From contig CM037472.1 in the NCBI GenBank assembly GCA_021014325.1, positions 29,412,234 to 29,476,233 on the forward strand: 64,000 nt of DNA. The letters run 5' to 3'. Positions within the stretch are counted from its first letter, which is position 1; each line of letters begins with the position of its first letter. This DNA comes from Plazaster borealis. Its lineage: Eukaryota > Echinodermata > Asteroidea > Forcipulatida > Labidiasteridae. The notes beneath the pieces were generated by a model. That model was given only the letters and a program-made list of their open reading frames with translations. It was not told where the DNA came from and did not search any database. Of the stretch, positions 21,701 through 34,300 are shown piece by piece. Position numbers and translations under genes: made by a program.

Positions 21701-24700
21701 AGCTTTCGATCCAAACCGGACCTTCGTCAGAGGCATATATATATATATATTTGTTTTCTTTTGGGGGGATCTGAGCCCTTCACCTCCTTAGTTACGCCAC
21801 TGCTATTAATAAACTATATGGATGTCTCGTCAGTAACTGTTATAACTTGAGACCGTTTACCAATCGGGTTAAACCATTATTCACCAACCGTTTAACACAT
21901 CAAGTAAAGACAATAACCATAGTGATCATCAACTTCTTTACAACAAATAACCAAATAGTGTAACCAAACCATTGCTAACCAACCGTTGGTACCCACCACA
22001 TCACGTAAAGGTAGCAATTTTGAAAAGATGTTTGTCTTGGTAATAATAATATTTGCACTAAGTATGTTACAGTTAAATAACATTTATAATACTCAAGTCT
22101 TCGACTTATACTCCCAGTATTAATTTAAAAGACGTGTGTTTTTAAAGATTTTTTAAAAATTGAACAGTAACCTTTTAATCTTGTTTGATGCTTTATTCTG
22201 AAATCTGCATAAAAACGCCATCATTTTGAGAGAGAACTGGTATATGTCTGTATTTGTCTTCCTCAAGCATAAATTACATTGCCATGACAACCTTGGAGTT
22301 GGATAAAGCACAGTTTCCTTCCTACACGCGCACTGACGAAGACCATCATAATCTGATCATGGTTAAATATTCCAAAATCATGTCCCAATTAAATTAGAAA
22401 CACATCTTAAAACAAAAACAAAACAATCTTCAAATAACAATTTCAAGGCAACAAATACCAGAGAACATTTTACAACATACAATTAGCATTGAGAAAAACC
22501 ATGTGAGAGTCAAGACATCAGGCCATTCACTTTTAGTATAAAGTAGATGTAAACAGCAAACAAAAATCCTTGCCCTTTCTGTTGCTTGTCTTTCGTCTGC
22601 TGATCGTATCGGCATAAATAGTCCTATAACGACATCAGCAACAGCACTATAATTGGCAACTCATTACAACCCTTGAAGGTCCGAAGGGCTTTGTAATTAT
22701 TTTGTTTCATGTATAGGTAGCATCTTTCAGGAAACAAGTAAAAGTGATATTAAGCTGAACTCTTTTTGTTTTTGGAAAAGAGACAATTATTTAACCAAAC
22801 AAACATTATGGTGTTTTTGTTTTACACAGATCCGTTTTTCAGTCACAGATTAGCTGAGAGGCTAATTTGTTTTCAAGTGAGGTTTGCGGTATATCATGAG
22901 AGCCGTAATCGCTATTTTATTTTCGAGAGCTGTTATTTATTTTTTCAAGAGCAGTTCAGGTGGTCAATTTCCAAATCGAACAGCTGCTCAAAAGTAATGA
23001 AGCTTCTTGAAAACAAAAAAAGCTGCTCTTCAAAGTAATAATAATATATGTGTCGTGTTATTTTTAAAAATCTTTTGTGTGCAATCTCCATGTTAATAAT
23101 TATATAATTATATTTTTGTTATCGTTGGCAGGATCTGATTGCGAGAACTTTAGGCATTGTTGAAGGTCTGTTCAAAATGGTTTGTTAAGATGCTGGGGTC
23201 AATTTTCGGCTAAATTGACCCGACAAGATTTAAAGGCACTGAACACGTTTGGTAATTGTCAAAGACCAGTGTTCTCACTTTGTGTATCTCAACATATGCA
23301 TAAAATAACAAGCCTGTGAAAATTTGGGCTCAATTATTGGTCATCGAAGTTGCAAGAAAATGATAAAAGAAAAAACACCCTTGTTGTACAAATTTGTGTG
23401 CTTTCAGGTAGGAATAAAAACTTCTTGCAAGAAGTTTTTATTATTTTAGTGAGAAATTACCTCTTTCTCAAAAACTACGTTACTTCAGAGGGAGTCGTTT
23501 CTCACAATATTTGATACTATCAATAGCTCTCCGTTGCTCGTTACCGAGTAAGTTTTTATGCTAATAGATATTTTATTATAGATATGTATTAAATTACTAT
23601 TTTTATATAGAATCAAGACAGTTATAAGCTTTTATTTAAGGTATTGCACGAAAAAACCACCCGGATTAGTAGTAGTTAATTAAAAAATCATAAAAACTAA
23701 AACATTAGTTATTGTTGGGATCCCGACATTTTACGTTCATCAGCCATGTACAGACAATTTTGCACGCTACGTGTATTTTGTGAATTGTCCGTGGACCTAT
23801 TTTTACTTTTTTTGTATGTTTTTCGTTTTGAAACAGCAATATCTTTCCCATTGTTCAGAGAAAACATTCTTTAAAAAACAAACAAAAAACCAACAAACAC
23901 GCACAAACTAACAAACAAACAAACACCCCAACAAACACCCCCAACAAACAAAAAACACCCCAAGAAACACCCCCAACAAACAAACAAGCAAACACCCCAA
24001 CAAACAAACAAACAAACATAACGTGCAACTTCAAGGTGGAATGCCCAAGTCCTTCGTGTTTTCTTCAAATCATACTATATTTTCTAAACACTTCACCTTT
24101 GCAAATAATGGCTGACCATGAGCATGACTATAACGACGTTGATATGAGTGGCAGTCTTGCTGGTGTATATACAGATCAGTGGTATGATGAAGGCTGGAGG
24201 ATAAGTCAAGATGGCGGCTACTCTGTTATCAATCAGACGTTGCTGTGAATTGTTCTTAGTTACGAGATATCTGTGGAGAAAGAAAGAGAACTGACATTGC
24301 AACATGCCTTAATACTCTCTTTATCATGCTCATAAAATATGTAAGTTAGGCCCAAACGTATCGGTGCTTGTTCGCAAATTTCATTTTCACGGCGATATTT
24401 TCTCCACTGTGGTATCTATTTGGGAATTGTTCATAAGGTGAAAATGGTAAGAGTGCAATGTTAGTTTTGATTAATAATAATACGAGACATTTATATAGCG
24501 CATAATGCAGGAGCCTCTATGCGCAACACGAAACATAAAACAATGAAATATATGAAGCAATTTGTTACAAACATGTAGATTCAAACAAGTGAGTCTTTAT
24601 TAAAGGGACACGTTGCCTTGGATTGGGCGCTTTGGGCTATAAAAGGCGTTCGAAAGCATTTGTTATGAATTGAATATGGTTTGAAAGATGTTTTAAAAGT

Positions 24701-25525
24701 AGAATACAATGATCCTCACGAATATGCCTCGAAATTGTGTGTTTTTCCTTTTACTTCGTGAACTAACACGGTCCGCCATTTTGTGGAGTAAAAAATTTGG
24801 TTCTACAAAATGGCGGACCGTGTTAGATCACGAAGTAAAAGGAAAATCATATATTTTCGAGGCATAACATTGTGTGGATCATTATATTCTACTTTACATC
24901 TTTCCAACAATATTAATTTGATATCGAACGCTTTCAAACGCCTTTAAAGGCCAAATCTCCCAATCCAAGGCAACATGTCCCTTTAAAGACTCCCTAAAAA
25001 TCAGAACAGAGTCAGCTTGGCGAATATGAGCTTGTAAGCACCCTGTTTTTACAGAGCTGAAGATTCCAAATAGTAATAGCATTTATTAGGCACTTTTAAA
25101 CATTGTATTAAAGCGCCTTACACTACCCCCTGTTCATTTGGGCCCTAATTCCTGAAAAAACCCAACCACACATAAAACATATTTTAAAAAAACAATACGG
25201 GAAGGCTGGTTTGTTTGAATATGAAAGGAGGAGGAGGAAGGAATCGAATCTATACTAAGACGGCCTTTGAGCCATAAACAAAGTGTACTTAAAAAGTATG
25301 ATTCAAAAGTTGATTGTATAATAAAATCACTCTTCTTGAATGTAATAAATCTATAACTGCAATACTGTACCGTCCACAATTTGGTTTCTTGTTATCGACT
25401 AAGACCAGCAGCCCAAGTGCTATCATCAGGATGGCAATGCAGCCCAATATACTCCTTTCATGGTCTCCAAGCCAGGTGGTAATCCACCCAAATGTACCCC
25501 AAGCTAGAAGAGACGCCTCCATCAT
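18731..25525 (-). CDS. SRD5A: 3-oxo-5-alpha-steroid 4-dehydrogenase (steroid 5-alpha-reductase) family protein, six exons
   Basis: Minus-strand exons in coding order: 25525-25371, 24270-24097, 21277-21111, 20155-20054, 19566-19413 and 18797-18731 (TGA). Every junction is GT-AG and the phases close to 272 aa; human SRD5A1 has 259 and SRD5A2 254. Seen: an N-terminal membrane segment (about residues 27-44), further hydrophobic segments in exon 2, HYLQRTFIYG at the exon 2/3 junction, LTDPRFIIG, then INIHSDHILRNLRKPGE, GYKIPRGG, FEYVSGANYFGE and a C-terminal HHRWYLEKFEDYPKSRKA. These C-terminal blocks are hallmarks of the family's NADPH-binding half. The family reduces the delta-4 double bond of 3-oxo steroids in the ER membrane. 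Odd: the LQELPSF-like block near SRD5A2 residues 55-60 reads LTYPPAF here. The split from SRD5A1 versus SRD5A2 cannot be assigned. The family match is secure; substrate is not. Confidence 0.93.
21376..21487 (+). repeat. G-rich TTGGGGTG / TTTG minisatellite
   Basis: Runs of GGTGTTGGGGTGTTGGGG alternate with (TTTG)n. There are more than six GGGG tracts in about 60 bases on the plus strand, enough for G-quadruplex formation. It lies in intron 2 of the reductase gene. A mirror-image composition repeat lies at 23880-24020 in the same intron. Confidence 0.85.
21640..21760 (-). repeat. Penelope-like element terminal motif, copy 1
   Basis: Flanked by (TA)n tracts, the minus strand reads CTCTGACGAAGGTCC, GGTTTGGATCGAAAGCTAA. 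The same block recurs at 61320-61365. The CTGANGA, short stem and CGAAA order resembles the hammerhead-type core carried by Penelope-like retroelement ends. No RT ORF adjoins it. Confidence 0.45.
23230..23600. mobile_element. MITE family M2, copy 1 (right end degraded)
   Basis: Begins TTAAAGGCACTGAACACG and runs through the family core, including a small AAACTTCTTGCAAGAAGTTT hairpin and GGGAGTCGTTTCTCACAA. The right terminus is not recognisable after about 23590. Complete copies lie at 30573, 33507 and 34587. Confidence 0.85.
23880..24020. repeat. C-rich AACAAACACCCC minisatellite next to an exon
   Basis: (AAAC)n alternates with CACCCC on the plus strand, so the minus (coding) strand is G-rich. 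It begins 77 bp downstream of the exon 2 donor of the reductase gene. Confidence 0.8.
24478..24560 (-). mobile_element. LINE/SINE 3' tail fragment
   Basis: AATAATACG, TTTATATAGCGCATAATGC and GGAGCCTCTATGCGCAACAC are the complement of the tail at 61018-61065. This is an isolated tail on the minus strand inside reductase intron 1. Confidence 0.65.
24599..24986. mobile_element. Palindromic MITE family M1, copy 2
   Basis: Bounded by TTAA on both sides. Starts AGGGACACGTTGCCTTGGA and ends TCCAAGGCAACATGTCCCT. Nearly the whole 385 bp folds on itself, with GGTCCGCCATTTTGTGG opposite CTACAAAATGGCGGACC at the centre. It lies in reductase intron 1. Confidence 0.92.
25070..25135 (-). mobile_element. 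Retroposon tail fragment
   Basis: TAGCATTTATTAGGCACTTT and TTAAAGCGCCTTACA resemble the GCGC-type LINE/SINE 3' tails of this window, on the minus strand. Divergent. Confidence 0.4.
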
Positions 25526-28308
25526 TCATTCGCAAGAACAGCCAAACACCAAGTCAATGCTGACCCAGGTTCAGATCGATCTTTGTATAGATAAACAGAG
25601 TATGGTATCAAGTTTACCGTCACGGTATTATTTACATTGGCCTTTTTGATCAGTTTTCTGTTGGTTCCCACAAAAATAGTCCGTTATCTTGGTAGACTTT
25701 GAACAATGCATGTATTGCTATACACGCCTGCACAGAACCATTGTGTACATCTCGCGTTTAAATTCCTCCTTAATATGTCTTTATTGTTGCAAGTTGACCT
25801 AGCTAGATGTCGGCAAAACTGAGTTTGAGAGTTGAATGGACCTTATGCCTTGACGTCATCAAGCCGCCATCTTAGAAATAAGACTATGACGGAACAATTG
25901 AAAACACGATCAGCCAATGAGCTACCTTCTATTGACCTCTAGCCGAGGGCGCCCTAACTCAAATGACGTCATGTGCATAAGGTTTATTGTACTTCTGTTT
26001 TACACTCTTGCCTGTTGTCAAATCGCGCTAATAATAGGCCCTGTCACACAGGGCAAGCAATTTGTACAGGCAACTTAGAGACAACGAAAGGAACACTTTG
26101 ACAGTACAACAGACATGTTTCTATTTGTCCCCAAGACAGTTATGTGGAAAATTACATGTGAATGTTTCGTCTTCATGGAGATTGCCTCTGAAGGTGGTTC
26201 TCTGTAAATTGCCCCGTGTGCCCTAAGACATGGGACCCTTCCCATAAAATGTGTAAATTGCACATTGCGCGTACGAACTAACACTAGCGGTAGGCAAAAT
26301 GAGGGAAAATCGAACCTTTTTGTATGGGGCTGATTGTGGCGTGACGCATGCGGGTTTGTGCGTATATGCCTAGTGCACAACTCTGTGGCGTTTGCCAACC
26401 AATAGTGTATGTACACATGCGTGAATGTAATTAGCATATAGCAAAGGCTAATAGACTGTGTAAGAGCGTACAAGTTTTTGTGAGAATCTGGACTTCCGGG
26501 CACCTCGACTCGCAGCTACAGCGTGTAGGCCTATTGTGGAAATTGTTTTTTTTAAAAAGAACTGCTGTTTAAGAACTTCTGTTGTTATACATTCCATCCA
26601 TATAATATGGTTTGAACAAAAAATAGCTTGATTTAGAAGTTGTAAATTGTATGTTCGCAGTCTTGGAAAAATATATTTACTTTCAAGATTTCCGCTTCAC
26701 GTTTGACCATTAAGAACATGCAATAATATGCGATCGTCGTGATGCTTGACATAGGCCTACACGTATGCAAACTCGAGCAAGCTGTTATACACAGTAGTCG
26801 TGCGGTACCCTAACCGCGCGAAACTAGGTCGTTTTAGTGTTCCAGCGACTCCATGCAACGCCGTCATACTTTTTGCACGAGGTCTTCAGAAAGTTGGACA
26901 GAGCCAATGATGAGCCAATGGCCAATGTGAAGGCAAGGAAAGGCAGTTCATGTCTAAAAGACCAGACTAAGCAATTTGTCAAAGGCATCAATCCCTTGTA
27001 AACATATAACCTTCAGGAATAATCCAAGGAAATCCCAAATAAAAGCGAATCTATTGGAAATTCACCTTTCTATCTGGCCTTCAAATACAGTCACGAGAGG
27101 AATTACAGCAGGTTGTCAAAATGTGAAATTGCCGTTACCAGACAGCAAAGCATTTCTTTCAAACGTGCGTATAGGCTTAATTGGCGCATTTTCTTGGACT
27201 GCTCTAGTTTTCGGCATGTTAAAAGTGTGTCTATTTGGTTAGCGCGTGGTTGGGTGGGGAAAGTATGCAAAAAAATAGTGAAAAGTCACGCCATCTTGTC
27301 ATGCAGGTTCCTGATGCAAAGAACCAGTTAGGAGAATATCAATAAATATAACATGTATAATGTCTTCACGAAACCCAAAAGAGCTGGGGGCTTCAAGGCC
27401 AAAGTAATTGTTGTAATGCACTCATTTCCCAAAAGATAGAGTCCTTATGAAAGAGGGAGAAAAAATTACAAGGCTCTCAACTCATGTATTGGTGTAAAAT
27501 ATCATATTATTTGAAACATGACGTCTTTGGATATCAACAACAAATGTGTCTTTATATTCTAAAGAGGAATTTTTGCGTCAGTCAAAATGTCAAATTAATT
27601 CAATGCCGTTTTGATTGAACAATCATCACAATTTAGGACTGAACTAAGACTGATATGTTTGAATCGTGACGTCATTGGATGTTGACAAAAAGTGTACTGG
27701 AAAGGTATCAAATACAATGGTGTTTTTCACCATCTTAACGTTAGGTTTTAGACTTGTAATTAGTTGTTCCACTTTCACAAGGACCCTAGTTCTATCTGTT
27801 GAAAATTAGTGCATCACAAAACTGAATTTGACCTTGAAAAGACAATTATTCATATAATATGATCTGAGTTGTTTACATGGCTATGGTTATTTGCCAAATT
27901 ACTAAGTTCTAAATTTAGTTCTAATATTGATTCACCCTAATTTGGTGTTTAATCCTCCACAGGGAAATTTCACGGCCATAACTTGCCATTTAAAAGGTAA
28001 AACAAAACCAACTGAGCAAACAAAAGAAATCGTTATCCAGGGAGGCATTGTTTCGTTTCATTGTTTCCCGCCCTTGCCTGGAATGTTCGAAGGCTCTGGA
28101 AGTGTACAACAGGTGTGTTTGTCGTCATTGTAATTATCGGTGTATTGTTGATGCTGGAATTGTCAAATTCTCTCGTCTGCATTCTTGGCTCGAAGGCCTC
28201 ACAGAACAACTTGATAAATTTGGAAGGTGATTGTATTGTTCAAATTTAAAAATAGCTTCGATCCCAATGTGTTCTGTTGAAGGTGACTAATTGGGAACAT
28301 AAAGAACG
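25526..28308. other. Divergent intergenic spacer between the reductase and the GRAM-like gene
   Basis: This 2.8 kb head-to-head region should contain both promoters. No TATA box is placed convincingly. An M4 MITE fills 27378-27842. Inverted phrases CTTATGCCTTGACGTCATCA (25851) and TGACGTCATGTGCATAAGG (25965) suggest another small inverted-repeat element with CRE-like TGACGTCA cores at 25845-25985. The rest is unremarkable. Confidence 0.45.
27378..27842. mobile_element. MITE family M4, copy 1
   Basis: Left end GGCTTCAAGGCCAAAGTAAT then ATGCACTCAT; right end TAGTGCATCACAAAACTGAA then GACCTTGAAAA. Internal ATATCAACAACAAATG and GCGTCAGTCAAAA match the better-preserved copy at 38069-38565. Confidence 0.8.
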
Positions 28309-31300
28309 ATGTCTACGGCATCGAAGGGGTTTCGAAACAGTCGACACGCATCCATTGCCGAGAGTGCTGTGTCTACGATAAGCAATAATAAGGCCATGCC
28401 GATGTCTAAAGTCATAGAAGGGAGTATACACTCCACCGAGACGGCCTCGACGGAACCTGACAGGGGCCGTGGAGGAGGTAGTCTGGATGAGCAAAATGTA
28501 AGTACCCCAGTAGTATGCTCAGAAGGAATGTTTATTCCCTGATCACCCCAGGCTTCACGGCATTTTGTGGTTGAAGGGTTCCTAACTGGCACCTCGAACA
28601 AAGATATTGACAAAATAGGAAGATCGCTGACATTAGGGCTGGATAGCTCAGTTGGTAGAGCGCCAGCATGTTAATCCGGAGGTCGCAGATTCAAATCCCG
28701 CTCTAGTAAATTTGTCTTTGTTCAACGCAAAAACATTTAAAATTTACCCAGTCGGTTTCCCTTGTGGTTTGTCACTTGATATTCCTTCATCACTTCCTGA
28801 CAGATGTTTTTGGGGAATTGTTCAAAAAGATATCATATTTGTAGCTAGCTTTGTTCGGCCTTTGGGTCTTTCCCTGTTTACTTTTTATAAGATTTTATTA
28901 TTGGCATCATTTTGACGATCAACGAACCAAGGCTTCGGAATACCGAAAGTATCCAAACTTATAAATTACTATTTGCTGAGATGTAAAAATAATATAATAA
29001 TATTGGAATCTTATATAGCGCACGTCCACCAATAATGTACCCCAAGGCGTTGGAACAAAGAGAAACACAGGTTTTGAAGTTACTGTATTTAAGTTGTGAT
29101 AGAAAATGTGTCCAATGTGTAATTTCAGTACATGGGGTTGGTTCGGGGTTCGAATACAACCCTCGGAAACCGTGGACCACTATGATGGTCCGACCATTGT
29201 TCGCGTACTTAGTTTTTCATGCACGTTGTGCAATTATACAATTATTTATCTTGTGAAGTAACCTGTCATACATTAAGCAAACGAACGAATAACAAACCAC
29301 ATTAATTAATTGTTGATTGTGTCGTACGAGACTCAACCATGCAATATACTGATTGATTACTGACAACCTTCAAACTTGTCAATGATGACAGATTCACTAG
29401 AAACAGAGTTACATTACATGTCGGCAGTCGTCACGTTTTTGTCCGCACATCTAAACATTCATGTTGTTTAATCATTGCATCGGCGATACAGACTATTATA
29501 TTGATTTTGTTCCCTCACTCCGATGTAAGATAAGCTCTATATCGGCCTACTCTATTGGTTAAAGGTATTATACAGGTTTGGTGTAGAGCTGACAAAATAG
29601 TCGAAGACAGTGTTCATGTTTTGTATGATCAACCAAATACATGAAATAACAAGCTTTAAATATTTGGGCTTAATCCGTTGTGTGTCAGGAGAAAATAGTG
29701 AGAAATCATGCACAATTTTCAGCATGTAAGCACATTGTCCTTAATTGTGGTTGTAACAACCGAAATCAGCCCTTTCGTTTTATTAAAGTCACCTGGAAAC
29801 TGATTTTTGTTTTACATAAAAGTATATGTATATTAACAATAAAAAAATTGTTTGAGTGATTATTTGTCAGGATTTATATGTTAACAAAATTATAAAGTTG
29901 TTCGGGGGTGACTCCGCCCATCCCTTCGCCGGACTGGCCCATTTTGATCAGACGTGTATAGGGCCTACATGTTATGCTGGCCTACCACGGAATGGTTTGC
30001 TTCCTAGAACAGATCTTACGAGCATTCTGTACACATATCAATGACAAAGGCACTTTATTGACATTTTATTGACATTTTGTTGACTAATTAATAATTAATC
30101 ATTTAAATTTAATATTTTGTACAATATTCACAATAAAAATGTCAAAGAGATGTCAAACTTGCCATTGATAGAAGAAATAGACGTCCATTTAAAATGTCCA
30201 CGAACTTGTTCACAACAGTTAATTGTTGCACAGCAAATGACAAGAGTCCCTAAAGTTGACCGATGGCAGACCTCCATAAAGCCCTCGACGCCAATAAACC
30301 ACCAGCCTGTGCCCCTCTCCTGGATCCCTCAGCAGTTGGATCCCGCCTCCAGGGAAGTCTTCGAGGAAATCTCCACGACGCACACGAGCAACGGGAAGCT
30401 CAAGTTTGCTGTGACCACAGAGTTGGAGAGGAGCGCCAAGGAGATGGAAGAGGACATAGGCTGGATGCAGGAGGCTGTGTCTTACGGGGAGTTCCTCACA
30501 GGTAAACACCAAGAGAAATACCTTTGAGGGGAAATTCAGTGCCCCCAGTGTCCAAATTTACAAAATTCAGTGTTAAAGGCACTGAACACGTTTGGTAATT
30601 GTCAAAGACCAGTGTTCTCACTTGGTGTATCCCAACATATGCATAAAATAACAAGCCTGTGAAAATTTGGGCTCAACTGGTCATCGAAGTTGCAAGAAAA
30701 TGATGACAGAAAAAACACCCTTGTTGTACAAATTTGTGTGCTTTCAGATAGGAATAAAAACTTCTTGCAAAAAGTTTTTATTATTTTAGTGAGAAATTAC
30801 CTCTTTCTCAAAAACTACGTTACTACAGAGGGAGTCGTTTCCTACAATTTTTCATACTATCAACAGCTCTCCGTTGCTTGTTACCAAGTAAGTTTTTATG
30901 TTAATATTTGTTTTGAGTCATTAACGTGTACGATACCTTTGAAATAACACCATTGGGACAAGTCCTGGAGTCAGTGTTAAAATAACACCCTTGTGCCAAT
31001 TTCACGATTCAATGTTAGAATAACACCATTGCACCAAGTTCATGACTTTATGATCAAATAACACCATTGTGACAGGTTGTTAAAATAATACAAAATTACT
31101 AATTTCAGGAATTCAGTGTTAAATTAACACCGTTTTGTTCATGATACAGTGTTAGACCATGGAGGTATGGTTAGACTACCACTTACCAGTTTTATCGTTT
31201 CCGTGTTAAAACAACACCATTGTGCTAGTTTCGGGGCCCATTTTCACAGAGCTGCTTAATTTGCTGCCATGCAAAACTACCCAGGGAACCAGTTACAGGA

Positions 31301-34300
31301 CGGTTGTTACATGGTATTTTGGCTGGTTACCTTATTCTGGTAAGCAAATTTGTTTTGTGCTTAATTTAAGCAGCTCTTTGAAATTACACCCAGCAGGACT
31401 CCATCGCTGTATACCGTTTGCAGGTCTCCGGTTTTTAAACTGTAGGCCTACCGTTGCGTTAATTGTGTTTTTCCCCACAAAACCTATTTGATGTAGAGCT
31501 CGTCTTGAACAAAATAAACTTTTTAAAAACCCAACTCTATGGTGGCCCTAAAGGGATATCGCAAATTGTTTCGAATAATTCAGGATATCGCACATGTATG
31601 CGCACATATGCAATGTCCCCTCTGGGCCACCATGCCATACAACTCGGGGTTTTTAAATGCAAAATGCCACCACTCACCACTCCGGGTGGTTCAATCATTG
31701 GTTCAATCAATCGTATGAACCCTTCGCACAACGTTTACAATTAATAATTAATAAATAACAAATTATTAACTTATGGAAAATTGTATATTGGACAATTTTA
31801 AGAACCTATGTGTCACTGTTTTAGTACGGGTCTTTTATTCGCATTCGTGTGTTTTCTTAACTTGACCTGTATGTTGGTACAAATCTTCAATATTAGCTGC
31901 ACGCACAATTTCCACAAATGCCCGCCCGAAGATTATTTGAATGACCAAATGCACGCTGCGAAAAGCTGCAAATTTGAACGCTACGGTATTTGAGTGAATT
32001 GTTTATTTGAATGGTTATCCTGTATATAATCGCACGATGCAACAGAACATTTTCTTAGTGCAATTGAATGAATGTTTTAAGGAGTTTCAATTTTGCGAAA
32101 AAAAAGGAAAACCATAATTAATCGACGTTTAAATTGGCAGCTTATTTGCCAAAATTGACCGGGAAAATCTACAGTTTTTTGTTTAATCCCTTAAAATAAT
32201 AATGATGTAATATAAAAGTGGAAAATATCAACATTCAGGGACGACTTTGCAAAGATAAATGTTATGTTCCAATGGAGGCTTTTTGGGAGACATCATGAAC
32301 GCACTCCCATAACACTTTTTCTTCTTCTTACCTTTCTTTCTTCAAATCCCCAGATCTTCTCCATCCAGACGAGTGTTTCCTCCTCCACGGTCAGTCCCTG
32401 CCCTTCAGTAATGTAATCTTTCATGTTTGTGAGGAGTGGGTGCCGGAACCTCACCGATGGGGCACCCATAAGGCCCTCAGACCCCCCGTAAAGAGACACA
32501 TGCTAACGGGCAGGGCATTCCTGACTAACCATCGACTGATTCTCTTCTCGGCTGAGAAACAAAAGAGTGAGTCCAACATTTTGTTTATTGATCCAGTTCA
32601 CTCGACGTCATCATCACAATAATCTTTGGTTGCGCCATTTTAGGGGGTCAAAAAAGTCCCTGTGTGGTGCGCATTTTAGGCGACGTGGCGTTTACAAGTT
32701 TACGAGTTGACTCCCGCAATATGGTGAGCGTGGCAGCTGTAGCCGCATGCAACGAAGCAAAGAGGAATAGAGCGATCATGACTTATTTTAGTCTGGCACT
32801 TTATCCAGTTGAAGAAAAAAAAAACACCGAGGGCTTCGATCCATTTTTGTTTTAAATTCACCCGAAAACTGAGTATAAGAACCACGTCTTTCAAAGCAAA
32901 GTTGTAGAATCATTAACGGGGAAAAGACGCAAATTCCGACCGCCAGTTTTTAACTCGTTATGTCCAAACATAATCTTATTTACCAATTTGCCAAATAATA
33001 TTCTTTATCCCAGAAGTAAAATGAACATCTATTAGTTTAGTTATTTTTTTTTTAACGAATGAAAAAGTGGTGGTTGGGTTCGGAATCTTTTCCAACAAGG
33101 GTGTTAACGAGCAACGACAAAGTATAGAACTGGACAATACTATTGAATTTCTGTCTCCCAAAAGGTACATCTTTGAAGAGGTTTACAACCTTCTCGAATG
33201 GGAGGGATACCCCAAAGCCTGTCGGATACCAGCTAAGAGCGACCAACCAAGATATGGTGCACTTCCAGTCAATTCCTCTGACGCACTTCCGGAATGTTGA
33301 GCTGCTCGCTGCGATGGGAACCAGCTCGGTTACCAACATTCTCGGTCAAAAGTTATTCTGCTGCCTTCCGCTGGTGTGCTGTCGGGTAAATGCAAGACTT
33401 TCGACATCCAATAAAATGTAACACCAAAAACAAACAGAGGGTGTAGGGAAGGATTGTGCAATTTGTGAAATATAACTTGCATCCCTTCATATAGAAAGAT
33501 TTCTCTTGAAAGGCACTGAACACGTTTGGTAACTGTCAAAGACCAGTGTTCTCACTTGGTGTATCCCAACATATGCATAAAATAACAAGCCTGTGAAAAT
33601 TTGGGCTCAATTGGTCATCGAAGTTGCAAGAAAATGATGAAAGAAAAAACACCTTGTTGTACAAATTTGTGTGCTTTCATCAGATAGAAATAAAAGGCTT
33701 CTTGCAAGAAGTCTTTTATTATTTTAGTGAGAAATTACCTCTTTCTCAAAAACTACGTTACTTCAGAGGGAGTCGTTTCTCACAATGTTTTATACTATCA
33801 ACAGCTCTCCGTTGCTCGTTACCGAGTAAGTTTTTATGTTAATATATATTTTGAGTAATTACCAAACGTGTACAGTGCCTTTAAGGAAAGATTGAAAAGA
33901 TCCTCTCTCTCAATTGAGATTTTGAGATGGGACTCAAATTATCTAACGTCATCACCCACGATGAATCTTGGTTGCGCCATTTTGGGAATCAGGTTCCCCA
34001 TGTGTTGCTGTGCAGTGTGCTGGTCAGCTGACGCGCTCGGTTATTAGACGTATAGGCCCTACACCTTAATGCAGCACTCAGTATACTGTGCAAGTCTCGC
34101 GCGTATAGACCTTTCCTTTGCAACGTCACAGCCCGAGTTTTTGCCAACCGAGTTGGAAAACTATGGAAAGCCATAAATGCAAAGCATAAGCAGATAGCCA
34201 CAGTTTGTAATAATGTTACACAAATATTAAAAAATAGTGTTGAATTTGTTGGAAACAAAGCAACCAATCATGGTATGAATTTTTGGTTGATTGAAAGTTT

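Larger units (their letters stand above)
21290..24090. other. Reductase intron 2, non-coding content
   Basis: Besides the G-rich minisatellites, the Penelope-like motif and one M2 MITE, the interval 21790-23225 is AT-rich and shows nothing I recognise. Smaller introns (18798-19412, 19567-20053, 20156-21110) are also featureless. Confidence 0.5.

Noticed and set aside
26075..26503. 142-codon minus-strand frame in the divergent spacer
   Set aside because: No recognisable domain, low-complexity-free but unsupported by splice signals; the frame length is not exceptional for 430 bp of moderate GC.
28061..28249. Small frame with a hydrophobic segment upstream of the GRAM-like gene
   Set aside because: No in-frame link to the gene start at 28309; more likely 5' UTR or promoter sequence.
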